This document shows, in pieces, positions 25,001 through 37,708 of a stretch of 64,000 nucleotides of DNA. The DNA is taken from contig NC_068556.1 in the NCBI RefSeq assembly GCF_022201045.2, positions 9,588,001 to 9,652,000 on the forward strand, given 5' to 3'. The DNA is from Citrus sinensis. Its lineage: Eukaryota; Streptophyta; Magnoliopsida; Sapindales; Rutaceae. Position numbers and translations under genes: made by a program. The notes beneath the pieces were generated by a model. The model searched no databases. It was not told where the DNA came from and saw only the letters and a list, made by a program, of their open reading frames with translations. Position 1 is the first letter of the stretch. Every line of letters starts with the position of its first letter.

Positions 25001-28000
25001 TAATTGAGGAAGAACTACAAATTACTCTTATAATGTTTTTATGGAAAGTCGAACTCTTTCTCTTACACATTGTAAGTGCAAGAGCTTTTCCACTAGGACC
25101 CATTGGTAGTTAAGTGATGAATTTTGATACTTTTATAAGTTATGTTTATACCCCCCTAAAAAAAAGAAAAAGGTTGTTATAGGAATGTGATATTATGAAA
25201 ACATAAATTAGTTGGGTTGTATCGAATTATTCTCATGCGAATATATATTTTTTCAAAAAAAAAGGTACTCAGAATTTGGCCAAAAGATAAAAAAATGAAT
25301 TTTAATATTTTATTTCTTTTAGGATATTGGAGTTCATATTTTTTAGTCTTTGAGTGATGTCTGATTTTTAAAATTATGTAAATATTTATACTAAAAACTA
25401 AATGGGATCATAACTAATGAGAACCCATTAGACATATAAATACAAATTCTAACTCCAAATTTAAAACATGTTACAAAAAACCTTGAAACATCTCACTCAA
25501 CAATTGAAACATGCTAAGTCTATTATTTATAAAGTTGGCATCTTATGACAAGTCTAATTAAATTGAAATTTTATTTATTGCATATCTTGTCATAGGAATT
25601 AATTTATTGATTCCTAATTTAGTGATATTTCAATTTATTATGAATATTTGTTTCCTAATTTAATTAGATGTCTAATTTAGCAAGTCAATTAATGATGAAA
25701 TTTTATAATTAGCGCATGAGATCCATTTAGAGTAAGAAGTCGGTTCAAACGGGAAGTTTATTAAATACTCTAGATTTTTTTGGGAGACAAGTAAGGTAAG
25801 AAGATCAGATTTGTTCACATTTAGATTCATATTTATAAGAGGAAAGAAACTCTTATTTGAAAACAACCTAAGTCTTTTAAGACTTGCAATTTTTGTGAAA
25901 TGTTAGTGCCTATATAAAGAGAGCTATTTCATAATTGAAGGTGTGCAACACACAACATAAAGCAGAGAAGCAAAATTCAACCTCCTCCCTAGAGAACCCG
26001 AATTTGGCACATAATGCTGTGTTGATTTGTTTTATTATCTTCTTTTCATCTTTGTGGAAAGTTTATGTGGATTTTGGATCACTAGACATTAAAGAATTGA
26101 AAAATAGTTATTGATCACTTTATGAAGTGCCTTGAGATTGATCATTTTGCGAAGTGCCTTGAGAATCGTGGATTCAGATTCAATCTAAGGTTGAGTAAAC
26201 TATATGGTGATAAACTGTAAGTGAGAGTGTTAAGTTTGGTAAATCTATAGGTTGTAACATCTCAATTTAGTGAATTATTTTTCATTTGGGCGTGCCCTCG
26301 TAGATGTGTGATTGATTAATTTGAACCATGTAAAATTCTCCCCGTCATTTAATTTCTGTAATTTTTTATGTTTTTTGAAAAATTAACATTTTTTATGCGG
26401 ATAAACAGTATATGTGAACAATAATTGTGAACAGTAACCATGAACAGTAACGGTAAACAATATTTTTGAAAAATTAATTAAGTTGTTAATTTTTGGGTTT
26501 TAATTGCCTATATTTATTTGTAATAGATCTAAATTCCTTTCAAAACATATGATAAACATTACACCAAAGTTAAAAACCAAGACTTAATTAAACATTTAAC
26601 ACAAAACTTTGAAACATTATTTGTATAGTAGTTATTCCATCTCTTGCTGGATGACGGTATAAATTTTGTTTGTTGTGTGGGCTACTTCAAATATTATTTG
26701 AAGTGTTTTTCAAAGTGACTATTTCTTTCTAAAGTACTCAAATAATTAATATATATATGTTCTACATTCACTAGTACAAGGAAGTCATTTGGACTTAAAT
26801 AGAGTAGGTCTCTATTCAATAAACTAGTCTTTTATGTTGGATAACTTGACATCTTAGGTCCAACCCCCGAATCACTGGTATTAAAGTTAGACTCTACTAG
26901 TTGAAACATGGTAGTGAAACAACTTAGGTTTGTCTTCTCTTCTCAATAGCTACTGGTTTCGTTTAAGAGAAAAAATTATTGAATTACTATATTGATTAAT
27001 AAAGGAGAGTTTCTTAAGCTTATAAATACGACATGTCTCTTTTACTTAATGGACTAGTCTTTAGTTAGTAATAGTTCAAATCTCAAAACATTCTAGATCC
27101 AACCCCCAACACTATTTTCTCTTTAGCATAAAATTCTTTTTTCTTTTCCAAAAAATAAAACAACATAAATTAACTATCTCTTAAAGGGTAAAAATTTGGC
27201 CAATTTGTGGTTTGTTGCTCTCACAATTATGAGAGCAACAGTTCAAATCTTATGTGAGGATCCATATATATCCTGTTTCAATAATTAATTAAATGGAGGT
27301 AGATATCTTCTCACTCATGTGAATAGAACAGTCATCCCTCAATTATTAAATGGAGATAAACATCTCCCTCATTCATATGGGGTAAAAAAGACAACCTTTG
27401 ATTATTAATAAGGATATAGATATCTCACTCACTCATGAACAAACATCTCTCAAACATAAACATAAATAAAAATAGAAATATATGATGTGCTTTATAAATT
27501 TGATTTAGCAATAAGTGCTAGTAGATGTCTGGTTATAAATAAAATTAATTAGTGTTTAAAAAGTAAAAAGGTGCAAAAAGTTCCGATATGCCTTATCAAT
27601 TTATCATATATTCATAAAGCAAAGTGGAACAAAAAGAAATGGTTCAAATCACATTCCATGAGTTTTCCATTTTCCTCATTAATAGCAAACAAAGCAAAGA
27701 GACAACACCATCTTTCGTCATCTACTAATGAAATTATTATTATCATATGAATCTTGCCTCATATAATATGAGGCTAATGATGCCTATGTTTGGTTGCATC
27801 TCTCTCACATGGTGTAAATTTTTAGTTGACCACCCATTAATTCATCTTGTCAATAATTTACATGCCAAGAAAGAGAGAGGCAAAAAAGCCCAAAATATTC
27901 CTTCCCAAAATTTCATAATTTCGATAAACATTTGCATGTACTTTAGTGCTAATTCCCAATCAATAGGCCTACCATCTTTCTCAATGAGTAAGTTTATGCT

Positions 28001-28330
28001 TTCACTCAACTAATCCTTTTTGTCCTTTCACTATTATCAATTATCATTGTAGGTCAAGAGACTCAATACAGACAACTGGATTGTCTTGATGCTCCAAGAT
28101 TTTCATTAAATTATATTACAAATCATCCATAAATAATAAGCATGGACCTGTCTTTTAGTGCATCATGTTAAAATGATTATGCTGCCAAATAACTCCATCA
28201 TTTTCTTTCTGAATCATCATCCTTTTTTTTTTTTTTTTTTGCCCTTTTGATAATTCACAAATATAATATTAAATATATATAAAAATAATCCTGATTTCAA
28301 GGATCTATCATGTTAAAAATGAGCATCAAC
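22000..28330. other. Long AT-rich intergenic region with transposon remnants
   Basis: I find no supported gene. At 23139, AGAGTGTGTTTGGTGCACCAC followed by TTGTATTGTATTG resembles the end of the Harbinger element at 59481, but no facing end was found. About 25430-26300 resembles the promoter side of an LTR (TATATAAAG near 25915, followed by GC-balanced sequence), without verifiable ends. About 27230-27440 holds two or three loose repeats of ATTAAATGGAGATA and CTCACTCAT words. Confidence 0.45.
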
Positions 28331-28336
28331 TCTTGC

Positions 28337-28344
28337 TATAAATA
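28337..28344 (+). promoter_or_regulatory. TATA box of the cytidine deaminase gene
   Basis: TATAAATA lies 124 bases before the ATG at 28461. The following CT-rich stretch (TTTCTCTCTACTCCCCCTCTCCC) is typical of plant transcription starts and leaders. Assigned by consensus and position. Confidence 0.6.
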
Positions 28345-28460
28345 ACACCACTCGCTGCTTTGTTTCTCTCTACTCCCCCTCTCCCATTTTCAGGACGCGC
28401 CCCGAAAGAGTCCTCAAATCATCATCCAAACCACAAACGGGTCAACCGGAAACCCAAAAA

Positions 28461-29372
28461 ATGGAGCGACCCAGATTCGTGATTGAGGCTGCGGAAGCCG
28501 AATCAATGGCTCAAAAATCGGGGCTCACGGTCCTCCAGCTCCTCCCCACGCTGGTCAAATCCGCCCAAACCCTAGCCCGCCCGCCAATCTCGAAGTTCCA
28601 TGTGGGTGCGGTGGGACTCGGGTCTTCGGGTCGGATCTTCTTGGGAGGCAACGTCGAGTTCCCGGGTCTCCCGCTCCACCAGTCCATCCACGCCGAGCAG
28701 TTCCTCATAACCAACCTCATCCTCAATGCGGAGCCCCGGCTCCAGCACTTGGCCGTGTCCGCCGCCCCCTGTGGCCATTGCCGCCAATTCTTGCAAGAAC
28801 TCCGAAACACCTCCGATATTAACATCTGCATCACGTCAATTAATTCAAACGAACGTAAATATCACCCACTGTCACATCTGCTCCCTGACAGATTCGGCCC
28901 CAATGATCTTCTAGACAAAGATGTGCCTTTACTGTTAGAGACTCACCAAAACGGCATGTCGTTTAATCTCTGTAACGGTCAGATACCTGAAACTGAAAAC
29001 CCAAAGGAGCGCTTGAAGTACGCAGCTTTAGAAGCTGCCAATAAGTCCCATGCGCCGTACAGTAAATGCCCATCTGGGGTGGCCATAATGGATTGCGAAG
29101 GAAATATTTATAAAGGCTCTTACATGGAGTCTGCGGCCTATAACCCGAGCTTGGGCCCGGTTCAGGCGGCGTTGGTGGCTTACTTGGCGGCGGGCGGAAG
29201 TGGCGGCGGCGGCGGGGGGTATGAGAGGATTGTGGCGGCGGCGTTGGTCGAGAAGGAAGATGCTGTGGTGAGGCAAGAACACGCGGCGAGGTTGCTTTTG
29301 CAGGTGATTTCGCCAAAGTGTGAGTTCAATGTGTTTCATTGTGGGTGTAAAAAATCTTGTTCTCGATTTTGA
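28461..29372 (+). CDS. CDA1: Cytidine deaminase
   Basis: A single-exon gene of 303 residues, the usual length of the plant two-domain, homodimeric cytidine deaminase. It deaminates cytidine and deoxycytidine to uridine and deoxyuridine in pyrimidine salvage. The zinc site is complete in the first domain: H77 with the catalytic E79 in HAE, and C104 and C107 in PCGHC. The second domain (about residues 165-300) lacks the zinc motif, as in the family, and keeps a fold-like AALEAANKSHAPYSKCPSG stretch. A run of Gly (about residues 246-252) is expanded, probably by slippage in a GGC repeat. The coding region is markedly GC-richer than its AT-rich surroundings. From memory, Arabidopsis CDA1 (At2g19570) is also intronless. 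Confidence 0.95.
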   Translation: MERPRFVIEAAEAESMAQKSGLTVLQLLPTLVKSAQTLARPPISKFHVGAVGLGSSGRIFLGGNVEFPGLPLHQSIHAEQFLITNLILNAEPRLQHLAVSAAPCGHCRQFLQELRNTSDINICITSINSNERKYHPLSHLLPDRFGPNDLLDKDVPLLLETHQNGMSFNLCNGQIPETENPKERLKYAALEAANKSHAPYSKCPSGVAIMDCEGNIYKGSYMESAAYNPSLGPVQAALVAYLAAGGSGGGGGGYERIVAAALVEKEDAVVRQEHAARLLLQVISPKCEFNVFHCGCKKSCSRF

Positions 29373-29970
29373 GTTTATTGTTTGTCGCCCATATTTGTTT
29401 GTATTAATTGGTGATTCCATATTGTTGATGAAAGATCGATCCGTAAATGACTGGATCAAAATTAGTTAAAGTTATAATATTTTTATTTTCTTTTGATTTC
29501 ATGATCAAAGCTTTGTCGACATAAAACTTTTTTTTTTTTCTCTGTGATTGACCGACTGTGAATATGATCCATTTTACCAATTCTATATTGGCTGCTTATT
29601 ATCAGCATGATTATTTCATGGTAACAGTATCAGTTGAATGTTAGATGAGTGTGGGCTCTGTTTTTCCTCTGTTTTGGTGACCCGTACCATTCAAATCAAT
29701 AGTTTAATTCTGTAGCACATAACGCATAGGATAGTGAAAAAAGCAAGTGCGATTATTGATTCTTTTATAAAGCTTCCGTCGGTTGGTCCATGCATTCGTA
29801 AAGAAACATATTTTTCCCTTCTATCTCTAGGATTGCTATTTAAAGTAGCTTGTAGTATTGACGGTGGATGGTGCAGGTTGCCGCTGTGGAGTTGCAATGT
29901 CTCAACTTTTTTCTTCAAGACGTTTCGTGTTGATATCAATCAGTTGTCATTATGATATATGTTGATAAAA

Positions 29971-30180
29971 AGGTTTAAAGTCTGTCAATTACTTTTCTTT
30001 TTAACCTTCTAAAGTGCATAGCAGGTTTAAAGTCAATCAATTACTTTTTCGTTTTAACCTTTTAAAGTGCATGGTAGGTTTAAAGTCAATCGATTACTTT
30101 TCGTTTTTAACCTCCCAAGTGCATAGCAGGTTTAAGTCAATCAATTACTTTTCGTTTTTAACCTTCTAAAGTGCACAGCG
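29971..30180. repeat. Four tandem copies of a 52-53 bp unit
   Basis: The units start at 29971, 30023, 30076 and 30128. Each reads AGGTTTAAAGTCAATCAATT, then ACTTTTCGTTTTTAACC, then TTCTAAAGTGCATAGC, with few changes. They lie about 600 bases downstream of the cytidine deaminase stop and are not coding. Confidence 0.9.
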
Positions 30181-31110
30181 CATTAGCCAATGGCAGCCGC
30201 ATTTGAAACAAAGTAGGACAACAAAGTATTTGTGGAATGGTTGGTTTAATGATGTCAAATTTAGTGGCTCTTCTAGATATTATGGAAAAGGAACAAGAGA
30301 AGTGAATGGCTCCGTTCTGCTGCAGCAATCACGTTTCCAACTGCAAGCAGGGCAGTGTGTTAAAATGTCCTGCAATCACTAGGACAGCTATTGTCCCTTG
30401 TGATACAAGTAAACAGTTGAGATAGGTTCTGTTCTGGTTGATGCAAAGTGGAAACATGAGATGGAAGCAGTGAACTCAGCCTCATTTTTGGTCTATATTA
30501 TATGTTTTTAGTGGGTGAGGATGGCTTCAAAATTTTCACCCGTTGAAGTAGAAACCTGTAGTTATTAACAGCAATTTAACCAGGATATTTTCACCCTGTA
30601 AATCTTTTACCTCCCAGATATATAACTGGGGTGTCATTTCTTAAAGATGACTGCTTTTTCAGATATATAGATTGTCTGGCTCACATTAACATGCACTGGA
30701 TAAAACAAAATGCTACCAAATTTTCAAAGTGGGAGCTTGAGCTTTTTTTGCTTCAGCTTTTAATGGATGGCTTTCATTGTTAACTCCTCTCTTCGTCTCT
30801 GAAATCCAACCAAGCAAGGCTAAGCAATTCATAAATCAAAAGTTTTGCAAAAGAAAAGTTCCAGTTTGTAAACATTACCACAATTCGTGTGTTGTGATGG
30901 TGTTTGTCCCTGGTAGGCAAGGCACTAGAACTATTGTTTTCTGTATAGGAGAAAAAGAAATGCCGTAGTGGCTTGTTGATCAAAAGTCAGTTAGCTAGTA
31001 TGCCATATTGTAATTGTAACGGTAACTGTTGCATTCAGAAGCTCAATTATCCACATTTTAATGAAATAATCGAAGAAAACAGACACAAAAGAAAGAGTTA
31101 ACAAAGTGCA

Positions 31111-31710
31111 TTAGGAGGAAGAGGAGGGAGATGCAGCATGCTTTAGAGGCAGAGGCACAACACGATTACTCTGCAACGATCCGAGCCTTTCTTCATCATC
31201 TGCAGAAAACATGTCATCAGTACTTCTAAATCCGGCATGAGCCGCAATTACCACTGTCCCAATACAAAGACCAATAATGATATTTTTCGTGACATCCGTT
31301 AGAAAAAGAAAAGCAATCGTTCCCGGCAACAAAGCTGTCATCAGAATTCGATCATCGATCACAAAGCCATAAACCACTAATCTGTCCCCATCACGTAAGA
31401 AATATAGGAATAACCACGCAGCTATCAGGATTATTAAGATGATCAGAGAAACTGGGTTCCAAAACAAGCTGACAACGATAATTGACAATATGATAACGGC
31501 ATAGTTCATGCGATAAAATGCAGCATTTGATTGAATCCTTTCAATGAAGTTACCAAATGAGGTGGGAAGCTTTATAGACTGGATTTGTATGAACTCGTCC
31601 CATGGTCTTGGTGTGCCAAATCCTGATTCGATCAGTCGTTTTACACGAGTGCTTAAAGGTTGGCTTGATAATTCCGGTGTCTCTGTCGGTATAGTTCCAT
31701 AAGTTGTCAT
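31111..31710 (-). CDS. PRA1 family protein
   Basis: A single-exon gene of 199 residues. PRA1 proteins are prenylated Rab acceptors: small membrane proteins of the ER and Golgi that act in vesicle trafficking. The start chosen is MTTYGTIPTE, the usual opening of plant F/E-type members; an in-frame ATG at 31743 would add 11 residues. The conserved block RPWDEFI, RI(Q)SNAAFYRMNY leads into the hydrophobic core (about residues 70-155), which forms two double-span hairpins with the loop FLRDGDRLVVYG between them. The acidic tail (TDDMFSADDEERLG) is also typical. The extended C-terminus rich in Ser is less conserved. The exact subclass was not settled. Confidence 0.9.
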   Translation of the reverse strand: MTTYGTIPTETPELSSQPLSTRVKRLIESGFGTPRPWDEFIQIQSIKLPTSFGNFIERIQSNAAFYRMNYAVIILSIIVVSLFWNPVSLIILIILIAAWLFLYFLRDGDRLVVYGFVIDDRILMTALLPGTIAFLFLTDVTKNIIIGLCIGTVVIAAHAGFRSTDDMFSADDEERLGSLQSNRVVPLPLKHAASPSSSS

Positions 31711-31743
31711 TTCCCGTTGATCAACATACATGCGCCAATACAA

Positions 31744-32619
31744 AAAAGAGACACAGAGAGAAGCAAAGCAATGCCAAGGAGAAGGGAAAAGAAGAGCGTG
31801 TGGAAAATAAAGGTCGTTAAGAAAACATGCGTGTTGTGATTCCTAGAATTTATTTGATACGCAAGATATTACATGCCAATTAGATGATACATTGATGATT
31901 TACAGAGCTTGAGATCGAGATTTTAGGTACTGGTTTTCTTCCTTGTCAAAAATAGCACACGCCAACTTTAGGATTAGGATGTGCAACCCAACAAAAGTAC
32001 AAGGAAACATACAAATCAAAAGAGTTGAGGAGAACATGTTGCTTCAAAAACTAATATTAAAAAGGGGACAGCAAGATGTTCCATAATTTGAGGTCTGCCA
32101 ATGTGGTATTATTAGATTATGAAAGATCTATGAATTCTCAGCATCAAACTGTTTAGGGCATACACCAAACTATTTTTGAGAGGCGCATGAATGGGACATT
32201 AACAGCAGTAGGCATTCATAACACAGCTAGAACCTCACAAACAAAAGGGTAAATAGATGAAAAGGAGTCCCAAAATAAGGGGTCTATAAACATCCCTGAC
32301 ATGGGTGAAGAATATCAAATTTGCCCCCATTACATTCTCAACAGGTTATTCATTTCACAAAATGAAGCATTCCCCATACAAAGTCAGAGACATCTCTTTG
32401 ATCTCACAGAACACCAAGGTCTCTCCATATGCTTACATAATCAATTGGGGATGAAGCTTTCTTTTCTTTATTTTTTCCGCTCTCACTGGCTATGCATCAT
32501 TTTGACCTGAAAGTTATTTTTTACCAAGAATAATATTTGATCACTACGTACCACCAAAACCTGTGACCTTTGTACAATAAACACAAGTAGAAAGGAAGTA
32601 GCTTCAACACGACTCCAAT
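31744..32619. other. Intergenic region between PRA1 and the EMB2752-like gene
   Basis: This stretch should hold the PRA1 promoter and leader and the 3' untranslated region of the next minus-strand gene. I see no further coding region or repeat. Confidence 0.45.
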
Positions 32620-33318
32620 TCACATATTTTGCGGCAGGGTATCCCCCTTGTAAACCTTCCAGGGACCACCATAAAATGTTGGCCGCATGAGCGGCACAGC
32701 TTCACCAGGGTGATCTTCCCAATACTTCTCCTGGAGAATGAAATAAGCACAATTCTCAGATCATTGATGCATAAGTCAGGCATCCAATTCAAATGTATTA
32801 CGACACGACACTTAACTAACTTCAACAATAAAGTATAGTCATGTAAGAACAGAGATTAAGACAAACAAAATCCTAACAAGCAGATGAGAAGAAAACTTGT
32901 ATTAGCTCAATAAGATACAGATGTGCGCTAGAGATGCTCTAGATATAGTTCCAAGATGATAGATAAGCAAACCACCATTAACTAGAAATAAAAAGAAAAG
33001 TAATCATTTGTCTGGTGTTTCATCTTAAACAATCAAAACACCATCAATTCCAAGTCTATGTTAGAAAGGGTTAGTATGAATATGCAAGACTGAAAGTAAA
33101 CGACTAAAGAAACAAGAGTTCGAATTGGAATCGACCTTGTAGAGTTGCTCGTTAATAGCAGCGGCAATCACACCAGTGTAGAAAGCAGCAACATAGATAC
33201 TGACAAGGGGTGTGAAAGATTTGGGTCTTCTGTAGGGCTCTATCATGTCCCAAATTAGTGTTCTTTCCCACTTTGTGTACACATAGTCCGCGTATTTTCT
33301 CCATAAGTAACTCGCCAT
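32620..33318 (-). CDS. EMB2752: Small conserved plant protein, EMB2752-like
   Basis: Two exons, 33318-33136 and 32730-32620, join in frame to a 97-residue protein that opens MASYLWRKYADYVYTKWE and has one likely membrane segment (about residues 37-58, LVSIYVAAFYTGVIAAA). No catalytic motif is visible. I recall a near-identical Arabidopsis protein, named EMBRYO DEFECTIVE 2752 (At4g29660), and its place next to the ACHT gene supports that. The molecular role is unknown. The frame stays open for 34 codons upstream of the chosen ATG. A GC-rich stretch at about 33740-34010, ending AAAAG/GTATTC on the minus strand, could be a 5' leader exon, so a longer N-terminus cannot be excluded. Confidence 0.75.
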
Positions 33319-34069
33319 TTCCAACCTCCCCCTTTGACTTCCACTGCCACTCACACTGCCCTTGGACGGCCCCTCAATAAACCCTATGTCCCGCCACCTA
33401 AGCTGCCTACCATATCTCAAGTAAATAAAATTGGATAATTATTTTTTTAGCAAATACCAACCAAATCTTTATAATATTTTTCAGCAAAAAACGCACCAAA
33501 ATTATCCACTGTCTGCCGTAAATGAAGCTTCCAATGCCGTTCATGTGAAAAACTTTCAATTAATAACATGATAAATTTTACCAATAGGCTTAATAAAGGG
33601 AGATTAGCTCAACAAGAGAACAAAACTAATTAAACAAACACATGGAATCATATAAAGTAATTTATTTATTTATTATTATTTTAGGTTGTTGTTGAGGACT
33701 TGGGGGTGCTTCCAAACAAGATAATATGAATACCTTTTGAAGGTCAGTGGTGACAGCCGTGAAGCGGCGGCGCAACTCAGCAGCGGGTGTCAATTCACGC
33801 TGCAGGATTTCGTTTGGACTTCGGAGCGCTTTGGAGTTCGCTGCTCTCTCTTCGCGTTTGTGTTTCTGATGTCACTTTTATATTTCAATTTCACAAAGAA
33901 ACATCTGGATCCGGATACCAGGAATGAATTGAATCCGCATCCCCATCCGAATCTGAATCCGAATCCGTTTGGCCCCTCAAATCTAGCCTGCATTCGCTTG
34001 CATCCACCCACAATTCCACATTTGTTATTTAATGCCAGAGAGGAAAAATTCGGATCGGAGTAGCATGGA

Positions 34070-34587
34070 CTTTCTCGACTTAATTGAGGGCACCATTCTC
34101 CCGTTAAGCTAACTACATCAAATCACAAGTTTTAAAATGGCTTGAGACTTCAGTCCCATGTGGGTATTGATTTCTCTATAATTTGTTTGCAGCAGATCCC
34201 CCCACCTGGAGATCAATGCATGCTCAGTCGAATTTTTATGGTATATTAGTAGATTTTTACCGTATATTAGTGGATTTTTACAATGAAAATCAACAAAGGA
34301 ATCTTCTTATCTGACAGCAGCACTTGCATGTCTACTTTAGTTCTTTCATTTCCATGGGACCTATTTTTTCTTAACTTACATACACCCACCACAAGAAGCT
34401 TGAACCATAATGACAAAGAATGACGCTGAATAGAATGCTTATTGTTCTTTTACAAACAAAAATTCCCAATATACATAATACCAGTTGTAGCTCACCGCAT
34501 ATGCTTTTCGGTCAGTAACATACACAAGCATGCACAATCCCTAGACAAATTAATGCTTAATTAATTAATAGTCGTATGTTTAACGCT
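34070..34587. other. Intergenic region upstream of the ACHT gene 3' end
   Basis: No gene is seen. A short direct duplication, TATATTAGT(A/G)GATTTTTAC, occurs at about 34241-34280. The rest is unremarkable and should contain the 3' untranslated region of the thioredoxin gene. Confidence 0.45.
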
Positions 34588-37500
34588 TTAACTTGATCCT
34601 GCCGGCTTCTCCAATGGAACCGATATACCTTCAAGACTGAGATCTCCAACTCCCTTTGGTGGGCCAATGCTGCAACGATCCGTATTGTGCAGTGCTATGG
34701 CCTCTTTTATTTTTTGAAACTGCAGATAGAATTAAGAACATTAACCATAACCTAAAAGAAGAAAGATCGGATTATTGGATTTATACTTGAATCAATATCC
34801 GCAGCATAACCTGCAGCATTCCAAGGTCTAAACACATCAAATCACAGTTCTCGCAATCGTTATGTACCAACCTTGTATATTCTAGACGTCTCTCTAACAC
34901 ACACAGTTCTCATAATTTAGCAATAGGGTCCCAAAATAAATATTTCATATCACAAATCTCATTTAAATGAACAAGGTATCCTAGAACACTCAAAGCAAGC
35001 TTGTGAATATATTAGGAAAGAATAGTGATGAGAGAGCACTCACCTTAGCAAGTGAACACGAAAATGATTCTAACTGTCCATGGGCGCCGCGGTAAAAGTG
35101 GAAATAAGGAAGCACCTTCACATTCAAACTTTTGCACATTGGTTTGTTCTCATCAAAATTGACTTTTAGGAATACAATCTCAGGATGTTCCTCAGCTGTC
35201 CTACAGAGCTGAAAGATTCATTACACGCAAAATCAGGAGAATCATCGTACTTATTAGAACACAGTATAAGAAACAGTGAGAGATGTACAAGTATTAATTT
35301 CCTATAGTTGTCTTAATAAGTAGTAGATCCTGGAACTATTATATGGACACAACTACAAACTTGTTCTCAACGGATTGAATTCATTTTGTATCTTTTAAGG
35401 TAAATGTACAATATGATAAAAGTTTACATTGCTAAGGTATGCATTTCACAGATATAACCCTTTACACATAAAACTTGTATGCATCTCTTAACATTTTTCT
35501 GCAGAATATATCCTTTCAAAAAAGAGAGAGTGGAGAGCCTAAGTACTCCTTGTATCATGGAAAAATCTTAAAATCACTAGAAAGTTCTTTTAACATAAAT
35601 GATTCGAATAACTGATTTATAAATGAGTCCAATATCTCAAGTGCAAAAGGAACAAAAATGTGACAAACCAACCAAGCATATAGCACAAAATGCAAGTCTA
35701 TTGCATCACCATGGGCGGTCTCACCATCTCTTTTATACTCGATGACTTCTGTCTTGATAAGTTTGGCATGGAAATGAATGCTAAATTTAGAATGCCATTA
35801 CAACAGCACGACTGGTTAAGATTACATAGTCTATTTTCTATGCAAGGTTTGTCAACATATTTACCAGTTTGTGACTCCACGTACACCTTGAAGGTGCCAA
35901 AGTTATTAAGAGAACTAATCCAACTAAAGTTTTACAAGAGAATAGTTCTGTTGATAATGCAAAGTATGCTAATCTAAGCATAAACACTACCACTAAAAAC
36001 AGTCGACTAACAAAAGAGGAGTTACCTTTGGAAATAATGCCCGGCATGATGCACACCAGGTTCCATAAAATTCAACAATGACTAATCTATCACCAGCTTG
36101 ACTCAGGGCTTCTAAAAATTCCTGTGTAGAATGAATGTCAATCATATTTGGTGCGTTTTTTTCCCACCATTTTGGCTGGTTGGTTTCAGCAAGGGTTGCA
36201 TGTACCTGATAGTGAAGCACCCAAATGATTAGAAAAGATCCACAGAAAAAAAAGAAAGAAAGAAATTATCAACGTGTCACATAAACCAGAAACTATTAAA
36301 ACAATTTTTCTGCAGAGTATAAGGAATAGGTGGATGGATAACCCCTCTGGCCTCTGCACTTATGGATCAGTAAACCGGCAAGGCGGAGAACTAGAATTTT
36401 ATCCACCAAAGAAATTCATAAGATAAGGATTTTCAGATATGATAATCAGGTCAAACCATTATCCATATGAGATGAGATACCAGCTATAGCAATTCCAAAT
36501 ACTTAGGCAAGCTTCATCAATGAATGTAAATGCCGAGAGGGCAGAACCAAAATGCCAACATGCTAAACTCACATTTTGGGGGATGCAGCATCCTCTAATG
36601 CCTAGATCTGATAACTTCAATGCCTTATTTTAGCTTTAAGTTAATTTATTGATTTAGTAATATTAATCTGAATACTTTTCGGCCAGTTAATCATCGAACA
36701 CCTCCTGGTGAGAACCAAGAAGGTAAACAAATTTTGCCTACAGCAATTACATACTGAACACAAGAAGTATGCAACCAACGGGCAACCAGGAAGACCATTA
36801 TAAAGATTAAGGCATAAAAAAATTGGACATAATGAGGGAACATATCTCAATTCTTGTTAGTAAGAAATGAAACGAAAAGAATCAAACTATGGGGGCAGTA
36901 GAGGGGTAAGAGAAAACTTCCATGTGACTCCAATTAAACTTGGTGCTCGCACTATTGAGGATTAGAAAATTTGATCATGATCTAAGAACAAAAAGAGAAG
37001 TAACAAAAAGAACGAAAAGAAAGGAAACCAAAACAGAGTGGATATCTAAGGTTTTCATCCCTAAACAGTATGGCTGTTTTGCAACTCTCACACAATTATC
37101 ATAACATTAAAGAACAGGTTTCTTGCAGCTCCTGATACAAGGCCTAAGAACGAAAGATATCATCTTTCGCACACAAAGCTTGCAATTACAGGGGCACCGT
37201 AATGGATCAAAGTAACTTTGTAAGAATCACCCACGTTTCAGCTCAAAAAACAAGCTACAACTCCTTTTTTTATAAAAAAAATAAAGATTAAGCTAACAAT
37301 GAACTGAACTGAATAAAAGAGTTCACCCAGTATCTCTCAATCTCAAAGCAAGGAAAAAAAAAAACTTTTTTGACATCAATAATCCAAATTTGAACAAAAA
37401 CAGAGGCAAGATACATCCCAATTATCAGGAAAGACTGCAAAAATAAATAGTTCCAACAAATGGGTCCTAAAAAAAGTGAAGCTGTGTACCTTAAATGAGA

Positions 37501-37708
37501 TTAAACGCTTCCTGGGTGTCAATGAAAAGCGAGCAAGGCCAGCAGAAGAAGAAGCAGCAGCAAGAGGATAGATTCTCTTATTATCTGAAATTTGATTAGG
37601 AGGCAGACCCAGTTGAAGGCAACCCGACGTTGAGGAAAATGAGGTGAGCACTGAAGAAGAAGAAAAACGAAGTGACTGAAATGAACATGCCCTTATAACA
37701 TCTGCCAT
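34588..37708 (-). CDS. Chloroplast ACHT-type thioredoxin (thioredoxin-like 2)
   Basis: Four exons on the minus strand, 37708-37490, 36205-36026, 35208-35044 and 34719-34588, join in frame to 231 residues. The first about 70 residues, rich in Ser and Arg, form a chloroplast transit peptide. The thioredoxin domain follows (about 95-190), with the atypical active site WCASC (C124, C127) instead of WCGPC, and the cis-proline P167. This is the signature of the ACHT class (atypical Cys-His-rich thioredoxins), which relay oxidising signals to plastid targets through 2-Cys peroxiredoxin. The tail [12 protein letters not shown] carries the extra cysteine typical of the group. Recalled closest relatives are Arabidopsis ACHT1 and ACHT2 (At4g26160, At4g29670). 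No lesion is seen. Confidence 0.93.

Noticed and set aside
25430-26300. Possible solo LTR with a TATATAAAG promoter
   Set aside because: No TG...CA borders with a matching 5-bp duplication could be found, so it is mentioned only as part of the intergenic description.
27225-27260. tRNA-like line ending AGTTCAAATC
   Set aside because: The arms do not form a cloverleaf. It belongs to a loose tandem repeat.
28511-29459. Several long open frames on the minus strand across the cytidine deaminase gene
   Set aside because: They are shadows caused by the GC-rich coding strand; only the plus frame has the HAE and PCGHC motifs.
33737-34063. Plus-strand open frame of 108 codons
   Set aside because: It has low-complexity NPNP and HPHP repeats and no start context. 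The same DNA reads better as a leader exon of the minus-strand EMB2752-like gene.
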